DNA of 64,000 bases from Rhinopomastus cyanomelas. Taxonomy: Eukaryota; Chordata; Aves; Bucerotiformes; Rhinopomastidae. Numbering within the stretch: position 1 is the stretch's first letter; each line of letters opens with the position of its first letter. The DNA is taken from assembly GCA_013400115.1 (NCBI GenBank), contig VXBP01008528.1, forward strand, positions 1 to 64,000, in the 5' to 3' direction. A model generated the notes under the pieces. The model did no database searches. It was not told the DNA's origin and saw nothing but the letters and a program-made list of their open reading frames with translations. Positions 32,487-44,700 of this stretch are shown here, piece after piece. The translations under genes and the position numbers were made by a program.

Positions 32487-34595
32487 GTGCACCACTGCAA
32501 TGCACACGGGGGAGTTTGTTCTCTTCCTTCCTCTGCTCATCAGAATCAAAAGAGTGGCATTAACAGGATGGGTTGGCATTCAGACTGTGCTCATCACAGT
32601 CATGAAGAACCACCATGGAGTCAAGAGATCCCATTCCAGTCCCAGCTCTGCTACTAACTTGCCATTTCATCTGGGCCAAGTCATTTCCTCTGTCTTGTTG
32701 ACTTAACTCAAGCTGGTTATGAAGCTGCAGCCAAAAAGATTTTCATCAGAAAATATGGTTCAGAGGGGAACATATGACCTGCAGCTGAGCTCTGCTGGGG
32801 TGTGAGACCATTGGATTGCACAGTGACATGCCAGACCTCATCATTACCATGTAGGAGATATGCAGAGGGCTGCCAAGGAACTGCAGGAAGCATATGCATT
32901 TGTTTAACATGATGGTAGCACTAGAAGGAAGCTCAAGATACATCAACCCTTGTTGCAAAAGATGCTGATCTCAAAGCTCAGGCAGAAGGATGAAGATGAT
33001 CCTACCTGACCCAGGATGAAGTTTTTCACTGGTGCAGAGTAGCACAGAGTAAAGGAAAGGTGAAGACCAAGTCAGCATCATCTCTATCATTGGAGAACGT
33101 CTACCTCTTATTCCTAGCCTATGACTAGGAGACCTAAGTTGAGCAGGAAGGATAGATGAGCCCAGGAGGTCAGGCAGCATTCTTCCCCCCTGAGCTTCTA
33201 CATCTCTTTTTATTTAGGTCCAGTGTGATTTTTTTAATGGTGTAGATGATCCCTGTGCTCCTCAAATCTTGGTGCTGTCATGGGAGCAAAAGGAGCCTCT
33301 TTACCCTGCTCAGACCTTCCAGACTTCCCTTCCGAGGACTTGGCCACTTCATTTAGAAGAAATGCTAAATATTTGTTTTAATTGAGAAATGGATTCACAT
33401 AAACCAGCAGGCCTGTGTGCTATCAGCCTTTGGATTGCATCAACCCTGGCATGTGGGCTTATAAGGCAGATGGTCAGGGAAAAGCACCTTGGCACAGCCT
33501 TCCCTGGCATCTTTTAGACAAAGGGCTGCACCAGGGACGTCGCTGCCATCGCGGCACAGAGTATTTTCTCTTTCATCACCGATTTTAAAATGCTGGATCC
33601 AGCAGGGTGCTAAGCTTCTGTCAGTCTCTGTCAGCCCTTCATTTCCAATGTCTTTCTCCCCACAGTCTGGCTGGTGGGGGAGTGAGGTCTCCTGGCAAAA
33701 GCCAGAGCCACGGTTCTGTTTTCTGAGCTGCCTGCGTGGCCATAGGCAAAGCAGCAGCTCTGTCTGCACCCCCCATCCCTTTCTTATCCCACTTGCCTAA
33801 TGGTTTTCCCTGGCTCTATCCAGAGAGTGGCCAAGCCTACCCTTAAAAACATAAGATTTTCATGATTGCTTAACCCTGATCCCAAAATCTGTCTAAAAAT
33901 CCCACCTCCTGGTCTGCTGAGACTGGATTTGGGGAACACTTTGTAGTCACTGGGGACAGCAAGACTCTTCATCAGTTGGGCAGCTCCATTCCTTTAGGGA
34001 AGGAGAGTGTGTACCCCAAAATTAGCAATGTTTTCCTAGCCCTTAAACCAGCAGAAATGAGCTTTTGCCCTTTTGTACTTGAAGCAGGGGCCTCACGTGG
34101 AGGAGGAGGAACCCAAAGAGGGTTTTACTTGACGACTGGGTGAGAAACATGAAGCTTGAAGTGATGAAGGTTGAATTTCAGTCCAGCGTGGGCTGGACAA
34201 CCATCGACTAGTTTTACCAATGACATTTTAATATCTATTAAAGTCCTTGAGCAATGAGAGATGAGGTCCTCATGTTTATGTTGAGAAGAAAATAGATTCC
34301 TATAGGTGCAAACAGTATTCATCCCCATCTTCCCTAACAGCTGCTGATATGAACCTCAGTCTAAAAAGACAAGAGAAACCTTTTGATGCCTCTTTCCTTG
34401 TGTCCAGGATGGCCAGTTGAACCCATCTGAGAAGCTCCAGCACGGGCACAAACACAGTCTGTTAAATTCTAGCATTTTAAAGTATTAATTTATCCCGGCA
34501 CATTAAATCCACAGATCTTTCTGCCAATTATTTTAGATAATTGTAACTATCACCACAAACAGTTTGAGATGTACTGGGTCTGCAATTATCTGTAT

Positions 34596-34610
34596 CCCCC
34601 CCCCCCCCCN
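34596..34610. other. Poly-C run ending in N
   Basis: Fourteen C followed by one N at 34610. The assembly probably failed in the homopolymer, so its true length is unknown. Confidence 0.85.
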
Positions 34611-35536
34611 GTAAAAAACCATCAGGGAACAGCTTAAAGCCTCTATTTGCTGGGGTTGTGGGTGGGGGAGAACATGTGAACAATTGCTGTGAAAGCTCAA
34701 ACAAAACAGTTTAAGGGAAAAAAGGTGGATGGGCAGTGGCAAACTTATTAAGGGGCTCTGGAAATGGGGGGAAATGCTGATGGGGAAAATGTGAAGAGTA
34801 AAAACCAAAGACATTGAAAGAACACTGAAAACCTGTGGAAATAATTAAGGGAAGAAGTGAGACAACCCAGGTGAGGCCAGATATTTATTGCATTATAAAC
34901 CTGAAGAGATGTTTCTTTTGATTGCATGGGTTCCCACCAGTGAGTTTGGACAGGAATAGCCCTACTAGAAGTGACAGGGAAAAGCAGGAGAGCAAAGAGA
35001 CACCTCTCTGTCCCCAAACCCCCTTTCCAGTCCCATCGAGACCAGTCATAAAGACCAGGAGAGATTGCGTCTATCCCAGCACCTTTCAGACAAGGAAAGC
35101 TGCTGCTGACCCACAACTCCCCACCTTCCCCATCCTCACATTGCTCCTTGGCAGGCCTACTGCTGCACCCCACAGCAGAAACCCCACTGAGCCATAGAAC
35201 AGATGAAGGGCAAGAGAATGCTGCAACCAGAAGATGAAGAATAAGGTAGAGCCACGGGCAGCTGGGCTACAGGGAGAGAAACACCTTTTGGAAAGAGAGG
35301 CTGGCTCAGGGGTGTGAGGGAGGAGTGGGGTAGGCAGGGTGATGCTGTCGTATCCTCTAAACCCACTATCAGCCCCGTCTGAACAGCTTTATCGAGGTTC
35401 CAGCCTTATTCACCCCCAAGCCGGGCTCCTGATACTCGGGCATCCTGCTCTCTGTCCGGTAGCTGGACCGGGGGACATCGCCGGGACTACGGCAACGGCG
35501 AGGAGGGAGGATGCTGAGCGCATCCAGCCGGCAACA

Positions 35537-35548
35537 CCACTAGAGGGC
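35537..35548 (+). promoter_or_regulatory. CTCF-like core site
   Basis: CCACTAGAGGGC matches the CTCF core pattern CCACNAGRGGGC at every position. It lies in a locally CpG-rich patch (35380-35720). Occupancy is not shown by sequence. Confidence 0.45.
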
Positions 35549-36384
35549 CCCTGGGCCAGCAGAATGTCCTTGACCCTGGCCAGGCAGCGGGTTAAACACC
35601 CTCCAGCCCCGTGCGGGGCCAGCCGGCTGACATTTGGGCGACTGCGACAACACAAGGGCCAGCCCTGTGGTGGCTGCGACAGTGCTGACAGGTTCAGCAG
35701 GAGCAGAACTCCTCACAGAGGCTCCTGTGCTGCTTCCATCCAGCCCCACATCAAACCAGAGCCTATTTAACATCTAATAAGTCAGGCGCAGCCTGGCGAA
35801 GTCTGATTTTGCAGCCAGAGTAGCATCTTGCACCCATTCGAAGCGTCCATTTGGAAATTCAGCGTGAATAACACAAACATAAGGCAGATGCTGCCACTTA
35901 CCCAAATGTCTTGGAGGAACAAATGGGAACCGAATTTGAAAGCAAATGAAGCAACCAGATTGTAGCTCTTAAGTGGACTCTGTACTGCAGCAAGTGCAAA
36001 ACTTGGCAGGAAGGAGCAAAACGTTCACTGCTTTGCTTGATCTACATAAACCACGGGCGCACGTGTGCTTGCGAGCTCCGAATCTGAAGACAAAATCAAA
36101 AGCAGGTGATGGGAGCAGGAGAAAATCCACCTTTCCTTTGCACCACACTTTCTGCTCCCAAGAGGACAACTTGCCCCAGAAAGGCGCAACCTGAGGGGTG
36201 GCACTGGACCACCACAGGTCCTGGGAAAGCAGCGGCAGCTGTTTTGGGACATACGGTAGCCGCAGCAGCAGGTGCTCAGGAAACGTGTCGGGCACAACAG
36301 AAATGTTTTCACCACCACTGCCTCCTACCTCACGATCCTACTCAGAGATGCTCCATGCAGGAGCAGCACTGAGGACGTTTATCG

Positions 36385-36470
36385 GGGTGCAAAAGCAGCG
36401 CCGCGGCGTTTAAGGTTCGGCAGCGCGGGAAGCGAACGAGCGAGGGACGGGACCGAGTGAAAACGCTGGT
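36385..36470. promoter_or_regulatory. Small CpG-rich patch
   Basis: Dense CpG (for example GCGCCGCGGCG near 36399 and GCAGCGCGGGAAGCGAACG near 36420) within about 85 bp. This is too short for a classical CpG island. Confidence 0.35.
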
Positions 36471-37949
36471 TTTGTGTGAGCTATCAGCCACCCAGACACT
36501 GAGCATTCACTCCGAGAGCACATTTAGTGCAGCTGGCATTGTGTCAGACTAGACTCGCTTCGTGCAGGAAATACTGAGCACTTGGACGCCCTGCGCGAGG
36601 GCTGGGAAAGTGTCCAAGATTGCGCTTCACATCTGCTCCTGCGAAGCCAGTGCAAGCCCTGTTTGAGCGTGTGGTGTAAACAACAGCATCACTAGTGAAA
36701 CACAAGCACAAGCAGACGTGCTGCAGGGGCCATCTTGAGCCCAGCACCTCCAGAAATGGAGAGGTGCCTGGGTCTGGCGACAGCCGGAGCGATGCTGCAG
36801 GTGGATGGTTGCTGAAGGGGGTAAAACAGAACCCTGGCAAAGGTGCTGCTGGTCGGGGTCGTGCTCACACACATGGGTGGGTCTCTGTGCCTTCTCTGCT
36901 GATAACTCCCTGCAGAGTTTAGATCCCACCTTCATCTTGGTGAGCAGGAGGAGGATGACTGTCCATTGCAGCAATGGAGCCCCCCCAGCCCTTCACTACT
37001 CTCTGGATGAGCTGTCACAGCATTTTGGCTCTGGCAAAGGTCTGGTTCCTCAGCAGAAGAGCTCTGGTTATTCCCTGTGTGCACTGCAGCAAAGATGAAG
37101 GCAGGACATGCTCCCCAGTCGCCAGAGCAAAGTCAGAGCTGTGCTTTACATGGCCACAGTCTGGTCAGACAGGGAAAGCTGCACCTTTGAAGCCCAAATG
37201 TAGTGTTTTGTCAGGAATTCAGAGCAATTCAATCAGTTTCCTGGAGAAATGCTGACCAGTTCTACTTAGAGCACCTCCAGCATCTGCATATTTCTAAAGA
37301 TTCTCTTTTATTTCAGGGTGTCTCCTTAAAGAGCAATAAAAGCCACTGCTGCACAATTCCAGCCATCTCCTGACTCCCCCCTGCTTTTCCTCGGCCCCTC
37401 CACAGAGCACAAAACCCATTAAATGCTTCCATTGCTATTTCTGGTGCCAATAAATCTAAATTTTCAAGCTTGGCAAACCCAGCTAAACAACTGGCACAGA
37501 GATAGATGGTTCCTCGACGATAATGTACAACTCTCATTACCCACAGACTTTTATTTCCAGTCCCCCCCACCCCCAAATACTGGTTTTGAAGTCTCAGAAA
37601 AGCCACAGATTTCTCCCCTAGAAATAAAAGGTACTAGTTTAATAGATGAGTGGATCTTTCCCTGCCAGCATGGTGATGGATTCCTAGCCCTTGCCATAGA
37701 AAATTACTTGTGATTCGGCAGTTTTCATCCAAACCGGGAGCAAACGGTGACTTTGAAAAATGCAGCCTCCCCAAGCAGCCTGGAGAAGAAAATCCTCACG
37801 ACAAGACTCAGCAGCCAGCACAGCCCCTAACAATCTAATAAATGGCATTCAGCTCAAACTCTCCAACACTGCAAGGGAACAGGAGAACAAAGGGATTTGA
37901 AACACGGATTAGATCATTCCAAATGGTCTCAACATTGGTGGTTCAGGGG

Positions 37950-38019
37950 GTTTCTCTCTCTTCTCTTTTTTTCCCCCCCACTCTCTCTTTTTTTTCCTTC
38001 TTTTTCTCTTTTTTTTTTT
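37950..38019. repeat. Pyrimidine tract
   Basis: About 70 bp of almost only C and T, including C8 and T9-T11 runs. It could act as a splice polypyrimidine tract or be plain low complexity. The bases after it (GAAACCC) do not give an AG acceptor. Confidence 0.85.
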
Positions 38020-38793
38020 GAAACCCAGTCTTGTAGTAAAGGACTGGATTTGAGCCTTTCAGGACAATGTTTTGACACAAATATTTAAGCTATTTAAAAT
38101 AAGTAATAACCTTCAGTTCCCTTCAAGAGTATTATATTAAAAACAGAGAATGGGATTAAAGTAGATTAGCTTCCGACGTCCCTTAATGTGGCAAACAGCA
38201 TCAATCAGATGGTATCAATGAAAGCTGACAGCTCAGGGAAATCCAGAGGAACAGCTTTCTCTTAGAAAAAGGAGATATTTGATCAATTTTTTAAAATTCT
38301 ACTCTTTTTTTTGTTCCTTCCCCAAGCTGTTAGAAACTGCATCGACTTCATGAAAACGTAATGACAGCTCAGCCTAGGCTCAGGATCACATCCTGGAGGT
38401 GCACAAGAACGTGAAATTAACGTGGACTGGGAGCGTTGTGTGCAGTACAGAAGTAAAACTATTGTCAATTTACTGCCCAGATCCTGTTGCCCATCGATTT
38501 TCTACTTGGTGCAATAAGACAAGTGCAGTGCTTTGCAAGCCAAACTCTGCAGCTTAACACCCAGAGGCAAACTGGTTCTGAGCCCCAGTGAAACCCATCA
38601 AGCCACGAGGTGTAAGTTCAGGGAGGTGAGACCCAAGAAGACCACACCAGTGTGAGAGACAAAGTTTAGGTTTGAAATTCCCTTTTCACCTGTCCTAGTC
38701 TCTTTGCTGTAACCCACCCTCTCTGGAGATGCCTGCTTGTGCTTAACTACCCATCCCAGGAAGAGCCAGGTAGCCACCGCCATGGGTTTTTCC

Positions 38794-39107
38794 TATGGAT
38801 GTGGGACATGAGAAGGAACTTCTTCCCCATGAGGGTGACAGAGCACTGGAAGGGGTTGCCCAGGGTGTTTGTGGAGTCTCCTTCTCTGGAGATGTTTAGA
38901 ACGCATCCGAATATATTTCTGTGCAACTGGATCTAGGGTATCCTGCTGTGGCAGGGGGATTGGACTGGGTGGCCTTTTGAGGTCCCTTCAAATCCCTACT
39001 GTTCTGTGATTCTGTGACTGGATCTAGGGGATCCTGCTGTGGCAGGGGGATTGGACTGGATGACCTTTCGAGGTCCCTTCCAATCCCTCATGTTCTGCGA
39101 TCCTATA
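38794..39107 (+). mobile_element. CR1 LINE with duplicated 3' tail, group A
   Basis: The body begins near 'gtgggacatgagaaggaac'. The terminal ~91 bp starting ACTGGATCTAGGG occurs twice head to tail (38926-39016 and 39017-39107), with several differences between units. It has the same architecture as 18891-19178 but is older. Confidence 0.94.
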
Positions 39108-39983
39108 GGTTTCTTTTCCAGCAGATTCCCAGCCAGTTTAGTTTCTCTTCCTCAGCCACCAGAGTCACCTGTGCACACCGGTAGAGCTGCTAATAGAGTT
39201 TCAGCTCTATGTGCTATTTGTAAATTAATTAACAGCTTTGCACGCAGGCTGCAAACACATGTAGCCGATGAGGAGCAGCACCAGAGAGTATCCGGTGTCT
39301 GTGAGGGCTGGTGGTAACGGAGCAGCAGCGAGCGACGTGGCGTTTGTGCTGCAGATGAAGCCAAGCCACAACTCACCAGCACAATCAAACCGGGCGTGAA
39401 TGCGGGACAGCCTGGTGTTTCAAATGGCATTATCAGCGCGCTCGGTGGGGACCAGAGATCCAAATCCCTCTGCTTTCACTTGGTGTAATCTTTGGGAAAT
39501 CTCCTCCCGACTGTTTTTTAAATAAATCCTGTTAAATTCTGCAGAGAATTGGCCTTATCTCTCCACACCTGTGTGGCGGCTCCCTTTATCTTCCACCTCT
39601 CTCCCCCACTCCCGGCCGAAAGGGAGGGGTGTCTGCGTGCGTCGGTGTGTTCCTGTGTCTGAGATGAACTAAAGAGACAATTATCTCTCGCTGAAAATAA
39701 ACATCATGAAACTATAGACGGCTAATTTTTGCACCTGGAAGAGCCTCTTACAGCTATTCAATACTAATCACTCTTAGCTAATAAATGAATAGAATAACTA
39801 ATGTGATTAGAGTAATTTGCCTATTCATCAGGAATATTAAATGAATTGAATATTTTGGATTTGACTCAGCTCTCAGCGTTTCCTTGAGACTGTAATTAGC
39901 CCTAAGTCTGCTTCTGCAGCAAAACCACCCCATGGCCTTTAGAACAGGACACTATGGAGCACGTTGCCCATGGAGGGGTTTGA
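39108..39983. other. Unique, TAAT-rich block
   Basis: Contains the homeodomain-type cluster listed at 39680-39898. AGAGATAA (seen on plus as TTATCTCT) occurs at about 39553 and 39681. No exon is recognised. Confidence 0.45.
39680..39898. promoter_or_regulatory. Cluster of homeodomain-type TAAT/ATTA cores
   Basis: Cores at 39680, 39723, 39765, 39799, 39806, 39813, 39836 and the palindrome TAATTA at 39893-39898: eight in about 220 bp of otherwise non-repetitive DNA. Enhancer function is inferred. AT-rich composition alone explains part of the density. Confidence 0.35.
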
Positions 39984-40042
39984 GTCATAGAATCACAGAA
40001 TAGAATCATAGAATCATAGGATCATTAGAGACTGGAAGGGAC
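39984..40042 (-). mobile_element. CR1 LINE, 59-bp tail fragment, group A
   Basis: Several AGAATCATAG repeats, then 'ggatcattagagactgg' and 'aagggac', cut off by another copy's tail. Confidence 0.9.
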
Positions 40043-40132
40043 TCATAGAATCATTAGGGATTGGAAGGGACCTCAAAAGATCATCTAGTCCAATCCCCCT
40101 GCCACAGCAGGATCACCTAGACCAAGTTATAC
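40043..40132 (-). mobile_element. CR1 LINE 3' end, group A
   Basis: TCATAGAATCATTAGGG through 'aatccccctgccacagc' to 'cctagaccaagttat'. It sits directly against the preceding fragment in the same orientation, so this is another duplicated tail. Confidence 0.94.
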
Positions 40133-40140
40133 AGTCAGTC

Positions 40141-40176
40141 AGGGTTAGAAGAGACCGCAGGATCATCCAGTTCCAA
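40141..40176 (-). mobile_element. CR1 LINE, 36-bp tail fragment
   Basis: AGGGTTAGAAGAGACCGCAG and 'gatcatccag' is the antisense of a CR1 3' end from a different subfamily, wedged between two copies. Confidence 0.7.
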
Positions 40177-40307
40177 CCCTGGAGGTGTTTAAAGATTGTT
40201 TAGATGTGGTTCTTAGAGAGCTGGTCTGGTGGTGACCTTGGTATAGTGGGGTTATTGGTTAGACTTCATGATCTTGAGGGCCTTGTCCAACCTGAATGGT
40301 TCTACAG
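40177..40307 (+). mobile_element. CR1 LINE 3' end, group G
   Basis: 'cctggaggtgtttaaagatt', 'ttagacttcatgatcttg', ending 'caacctgaatggttctac'. Lies head-to-head with the preceding minus-strand pieces. Confidence 0.9.
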
Positions 40308-40538
40308 GTCTGCACTGCTGGAGAGATGAACAACATATTCTGCAGAAATACCTTTCACACGTAGGATAAACTCCCTCCCACCTCACTAGAAGACACCCTG
40401 AACTTGGGACAGAAGGAAGTCAGGGCAAAACAGAAGGGTAAAAACGGTCACGAGAATGTGAGTACCCAAAGAAAGACTTTATAGATCAGCCCTTCCCCTT
40501 GGCCTTGGAGATTACCCTAAGGGATGGCAAAGCACCAA

Positions 40539-40880
40539 GAATCACAGAACATTAAGGATTGGAAGGGACCTTGAAAGACCATCCATTCTAATCCCACTGT
40601 CACAGCAGGGTCACCTAGACCAAGTCATACAGGAACATGTCCAGGTGGGTTTTAAACATCTCCAGAGAAGGAGACTCCACAACCCCCCTGGGCAGCCCCT
40701 TCCAGTGCTCCATCATCCTCAGTGGGAAGAACGTTCTTCTCATATTGCTGTGGAACCTCCTATTTTCCAGCTCACACCCACTGCCCCTTGTCCTATCACT
40801 AGATGACATTGAGAAGAGCCTAGCTCCATCTTCCTGACACCCACCCCTCACATATTTATAAACATTAATGAGGTCAAGAT
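40539..40880 (-). mobile_element. CR1 LINE, truncated ~340 bp, group A
   Basis: Antisense tail (AATCACAGAACATTAAGG) and body. The minus-strand peptide reads HWKGLPRGVVESPSLEMFKT, the conserved C-terminus of CR1 ORF2. The 5' edge is at 'tatttataaacattaatgagg'. Confidence 0.95.
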
Positions 40881-41033
40881 GATGGTGACAGAGAAGCTGG
40901 TTCTTGGTGAAGCTTCTTCTTCATAAACATTGGTTACAAAGGGTGACCTGGAAATTCTTGACCACTACAGCTCTTTTTCTCACTGTCTATTTCTACATGT
41001 GGCAACTCCCAAAAGATTTCAAGGTGAACGCCT

Positions 41034-41390
41034 AGACAGGTAATACATTAACTGTTCATATATTAATATTATTAGATATAGAAGAAAATATATATTAAGA
41101 AATAATATATAAACATCTAGATAATATATCTAGCTAATATTATATCTAGATATAATACATATAGATATAATATAAACATCTAGATTCATATTACATATCA
41201 TAATAAAATGTATTCTTATATAATATATATTCATTATATAGATCTATTAATACTGATGTCTTATATAAATATATTTATATAATAGAAATGTATTCTATTT
41301 ATAAATGTACCAAACTAAATGCATATGATCTTAATATATTAATATATGCAGGTTTTATTTAAACAAATCCATAAAAACTTTCTAATGGTT
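41034..41390. repeat. AT-rich tract with palindromes
   Basis: TATTATATCTAGATATAATA (41138-41157) is a perfect 20-bp palindrome. TATAAACATCTAGAT occurs at 41108-41122 and 41171-41185. The tract fills the gap between two head-to-head CR1 copies. Confidence 0.85.
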
Positions 41391-41710
41391 GTAAACATGT
41401 AAAGGGAGGGTGTCAGGAGGATGGAGCCAGGCTCTGCTCGGTGGCATCTAATGGTAGGACAAGGGGCAATGAGCTGGAACAGAGGAGGTTCCACAACAAT
41501 ATGAGAAGGACCTTCTTCCTAGCGAGGGTGACAGAGTACTGCAAGGGGCTGCCCCAGGGGGTTGTGGAGTCTCCTTCTCTGGAGATGTTTAAAACCCACT
41601 TGGATGTGTTCCTGTGTGACTCGGTCTAGTGGATCCTGCTGTGTCAGGGGGATTGGACTGCATGATCTTTTGAGGTCCCTTCCAACCCCTAATGTTCTGT
41701 GGTTCTGCGA
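41391..41710 (+). mobile_element. CR1 LINE, truncated ~320 bp, group A
   Basis: 'gtaaacatgtaaagggaggg', 'tgtcaggaggatggagcc', MASNGRTRGNELEQRRFHNN-type peptide, then the group A tail and a TTCTGTGGTTCTG end. It begins near the same consensus point as the 5' edge of 40539-40880. Confidence 0.95.
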
Positions 41711-44700
41711 TAATAGATGTCAAGAGGGTGGCTGCTACACTTCAGTGTCACAGAGGAATCAGGCTGAAGCTGAAGGATGGAAATGGAAATATAGACTAAC
41801 CAACAGGCAGATGTTCAAACAGGGAATTCAGATTTATATGTAAAAGAAAAAATAATCATCTGCATCTGGAAACAACTTTCCAAATCCATTCCAAGCTCTT
41901 TGAGGAAAAGTTTAGAAAAACAACTCTGGTCCCTGTCCTTTTCTAGACAAGGATGAGGCTGTAGACAACAATATGGAGAAGATGCATTAATACAATTGCC
42001 CAAAGATGATCTGTCACTTCCTCTTGGTAAGAAGCCAAAGCACTTTATGAAGTGCACTTGCACTTAACCAGAATGATATCTTAATCTCCCTTACTCATAT
42101 CTTTTCATGCCTTCCTGATGCTCCAACAAAGCAGACATCAAGGTTTTCAGGAGACATCCTCAAAATGCTGCATTAAAATTAAAAAGGGAAGAGGCTGCTG
42201 CTAAAAGCTGCACAAACAGAATCACCTTCAGCAAAACCTTGAGCATGAAATACACGGCACGGCGCACGTTCGGAGCAGGGAAGGAAATTAGGAGGAGAAA
42301 ACAATGAATTATTGAAGGCTTCAGGGTTCTCTAGTCTGGCTAGATCTAAAATCAAGATGTCACTGCAGCCTCTCTCAGAGCCTCTTGCTGTGTTTGACTG
42401 GAGTGATGCAGATGTGAGACAGTCTTACTCTTTGGGAAGAAACGAGGGCATAATTAGGGTTTCATTTGGGATTCACTCCTCTCCTTTAACAGCTGTTTAC
42501 ACGGACCTCAAGCAGTTCCAAACCCCTGATTTTTGTTTATTTGTCTCTGTTTGGGGGTTCTGGGGGTCTTTTTCAGGTCTTGATTTGGGTGTATTTTTCT
42601 GATAGCTGCAGAGAAAAGCACAGAGCTGGGGAATTTCAAATGATAAACCCACTGGCATCCTGCTCAGGCATCAGCCTGGATACTTATTAGTCACGTCCAG
42701 CTAAATCCACACCCTGGCTCCCAAATTCCCTTACACTGAAGCAAGATCTGGATTCCTGCTCTAGAGAGAAGGTACTGGGCATCGCAGGGCTGCCTGGCAA
42801 ACATCCTTCGAGGTAGAGATGAGGCAAAATCTCTCCCAAATTCTCTTTCACCTAACGTTGCACAACGCAGTAGTTTCCTTCTCGGCTACACGCAGCTCCT
42901 CACCCTTGTCTTTCCACTTAGACCTGAGGTTTTCACCATGAACCTCAACACCAGTTTACAGATCTCCCGAGGTATTTTTATCCTCTCTCCCCCTTTCTTT
43001 TGCCCAAGCTTTCTTCTTTCAGACTGCAAAGCATAAACCACTTTGATTCTGAGGTTGTTGTGAGAAAGCTCTCTAAGAGTAAGTTATTATTATAATAATA
43101 ACAATAATAATAATAAAAATAATAACAATACTACATTACAGTGATAATGATGGATGTGTTTTAAACAAAGCCTCTGGCTGCTGGTGTGCAGAGGAGCTAT
43201 GGAAAAAAAAAAAATCAAAGATAATCTTGCATGAGGAGAATTGTAATGAGAAAGACCTGGAATACATTAGCAGCCTGAATTGCTCCTATCTGCTCGCCCC
43301 GAAACGGGATTGTCCCAGTTTGACTTGAAGAGCGTGTCAGGTCTCCAGCTAAATTTAGGACCAGGTGCTCGGCTGGTGTCAGCGGCTGCAGCTTCTCTGA
43401 CAGAAAGGGAGTGGCAGGAATCCATTCTGGGCTTATTTCTGTGACACTGGGGTTATTACATTGGCCCCAGCATGGAGCAGGACCCTGTGGTGCTCAGCGC
43501 TGTACATGCACACACAGCCTGTTTCATCCTCAAAGCCCTTGTGAGCTGAATAGATGAAAGCAAAGAGAAATAGATTAAAAGATTCACCTCAGTCACCCAA
43601 CAGGTCAGTGGCAGTGTCAGAAAGAGCTCCTGCCTTTTGTGACTGCTGCACCAGAGCCCTACCTGCTGCATCGAGCTGTCTGCAGCAGCAGCCTACCCTG
43701 ACAATGGTGCTTTACTGCTAGGGAAGGGCAGGTACAGCTGCACTTCCACGCAGCTTATTTCCTATAAACAAAACATGGCCATCAGGTCAAAATCATCAGG
43801 ACCTGGGCAAATCCCTCGTGTGCTGGTTGGGCTTGGGGTGGGGGCTCTCAGTGTGGTCTTGTGCCCATTGATTTGAATGTGGGGCTGAGCCAACACCCTG
43901 GTTTCATCTGCTATCTCCATCTCCCTACCCGCAGGATAGCTTCTAGGACCCTGAGAAAGTAAATCTCATGATTTATTAGGTTTTATAACAATGGCAATAA
44001 GCGAGGCAGCTCTTTAAGCAGCTAACTGAATTGTGCTGTGGGGTGGGTTTTCTTCACAGCACAATGTGGATCTATTTAGCCTTATAGCTTGAATTTCAGC
44101 CTTTCTTTGCCCATGAGAAAGCCTGGTAAATGGGATTTGTGCTAGAAGCTATAGGGGGAAATATCTTTTAATTAACCAGGAGGGTGGCTCAGGGAAGATC
44201 TAGCACTGTCTCTTAGCTGAGTTTCCAGCCTCACGATGAGGAAAACATACACAGATTAAGGTAGAGCAGTAATTGCAAATCAAATTCCCAATGACTCGAA
44301 TTCCTGTCCCTGATTTAACTGGGCACATACAGTAACTGGGACAGCTCCAGTGCAGCTGTCTGCACAGGCACTGCCCTTTTCACTGGGGTGCACTGGGGAC
44401 AAGGGGCACCTTGCTCTGCACTCCCTCCAGTGCCCAGTGCTCAGGTGATGGAAATCCATGGGGCTGCTTAAAGGCAGAGCAGGATGGTATCTTTTTTAAA
44501 AAATCAATCCAAACCTCTCATTATGCTGCTGGTCGAGAAGTATTTTTTCTCAGCATACACCAAGTTCCTCCATCCAGAGAGCACAGACCTGGCCCAGATC
44601 CTGCCCTATCTGCACCATCAGTGTAGCTGGGCTTGGCACAGGCTCCTGCAGAGCAGTCTGAGCGGTCATGCTGACCACAGCTCCATCCCTAACCCCTCTG

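Larger units (their letters stand above)
32487..38793. other. Longest CR1-free stretch (6.3 kb)
   Basis: No interspersed repeat is recognised, in contrast to the rest of the window. It includes a poly-C tract and N at 34596-34610, a CpG-rich patch with a CTCF-like site (about 35380-35720), a second CpG-rich patch (36385-36470) and a pyrimidine tract (37950-38019). Open frames are short and carry no domains. Confidence 0.5.

Noticed and set aside
37950..38030. Long pyrimidine tract as a splice acceptor
   Set aside because: No AG follows at the proper distance; the next bases are GAAACCCAG after a T run, and no exon-like frame is evident.
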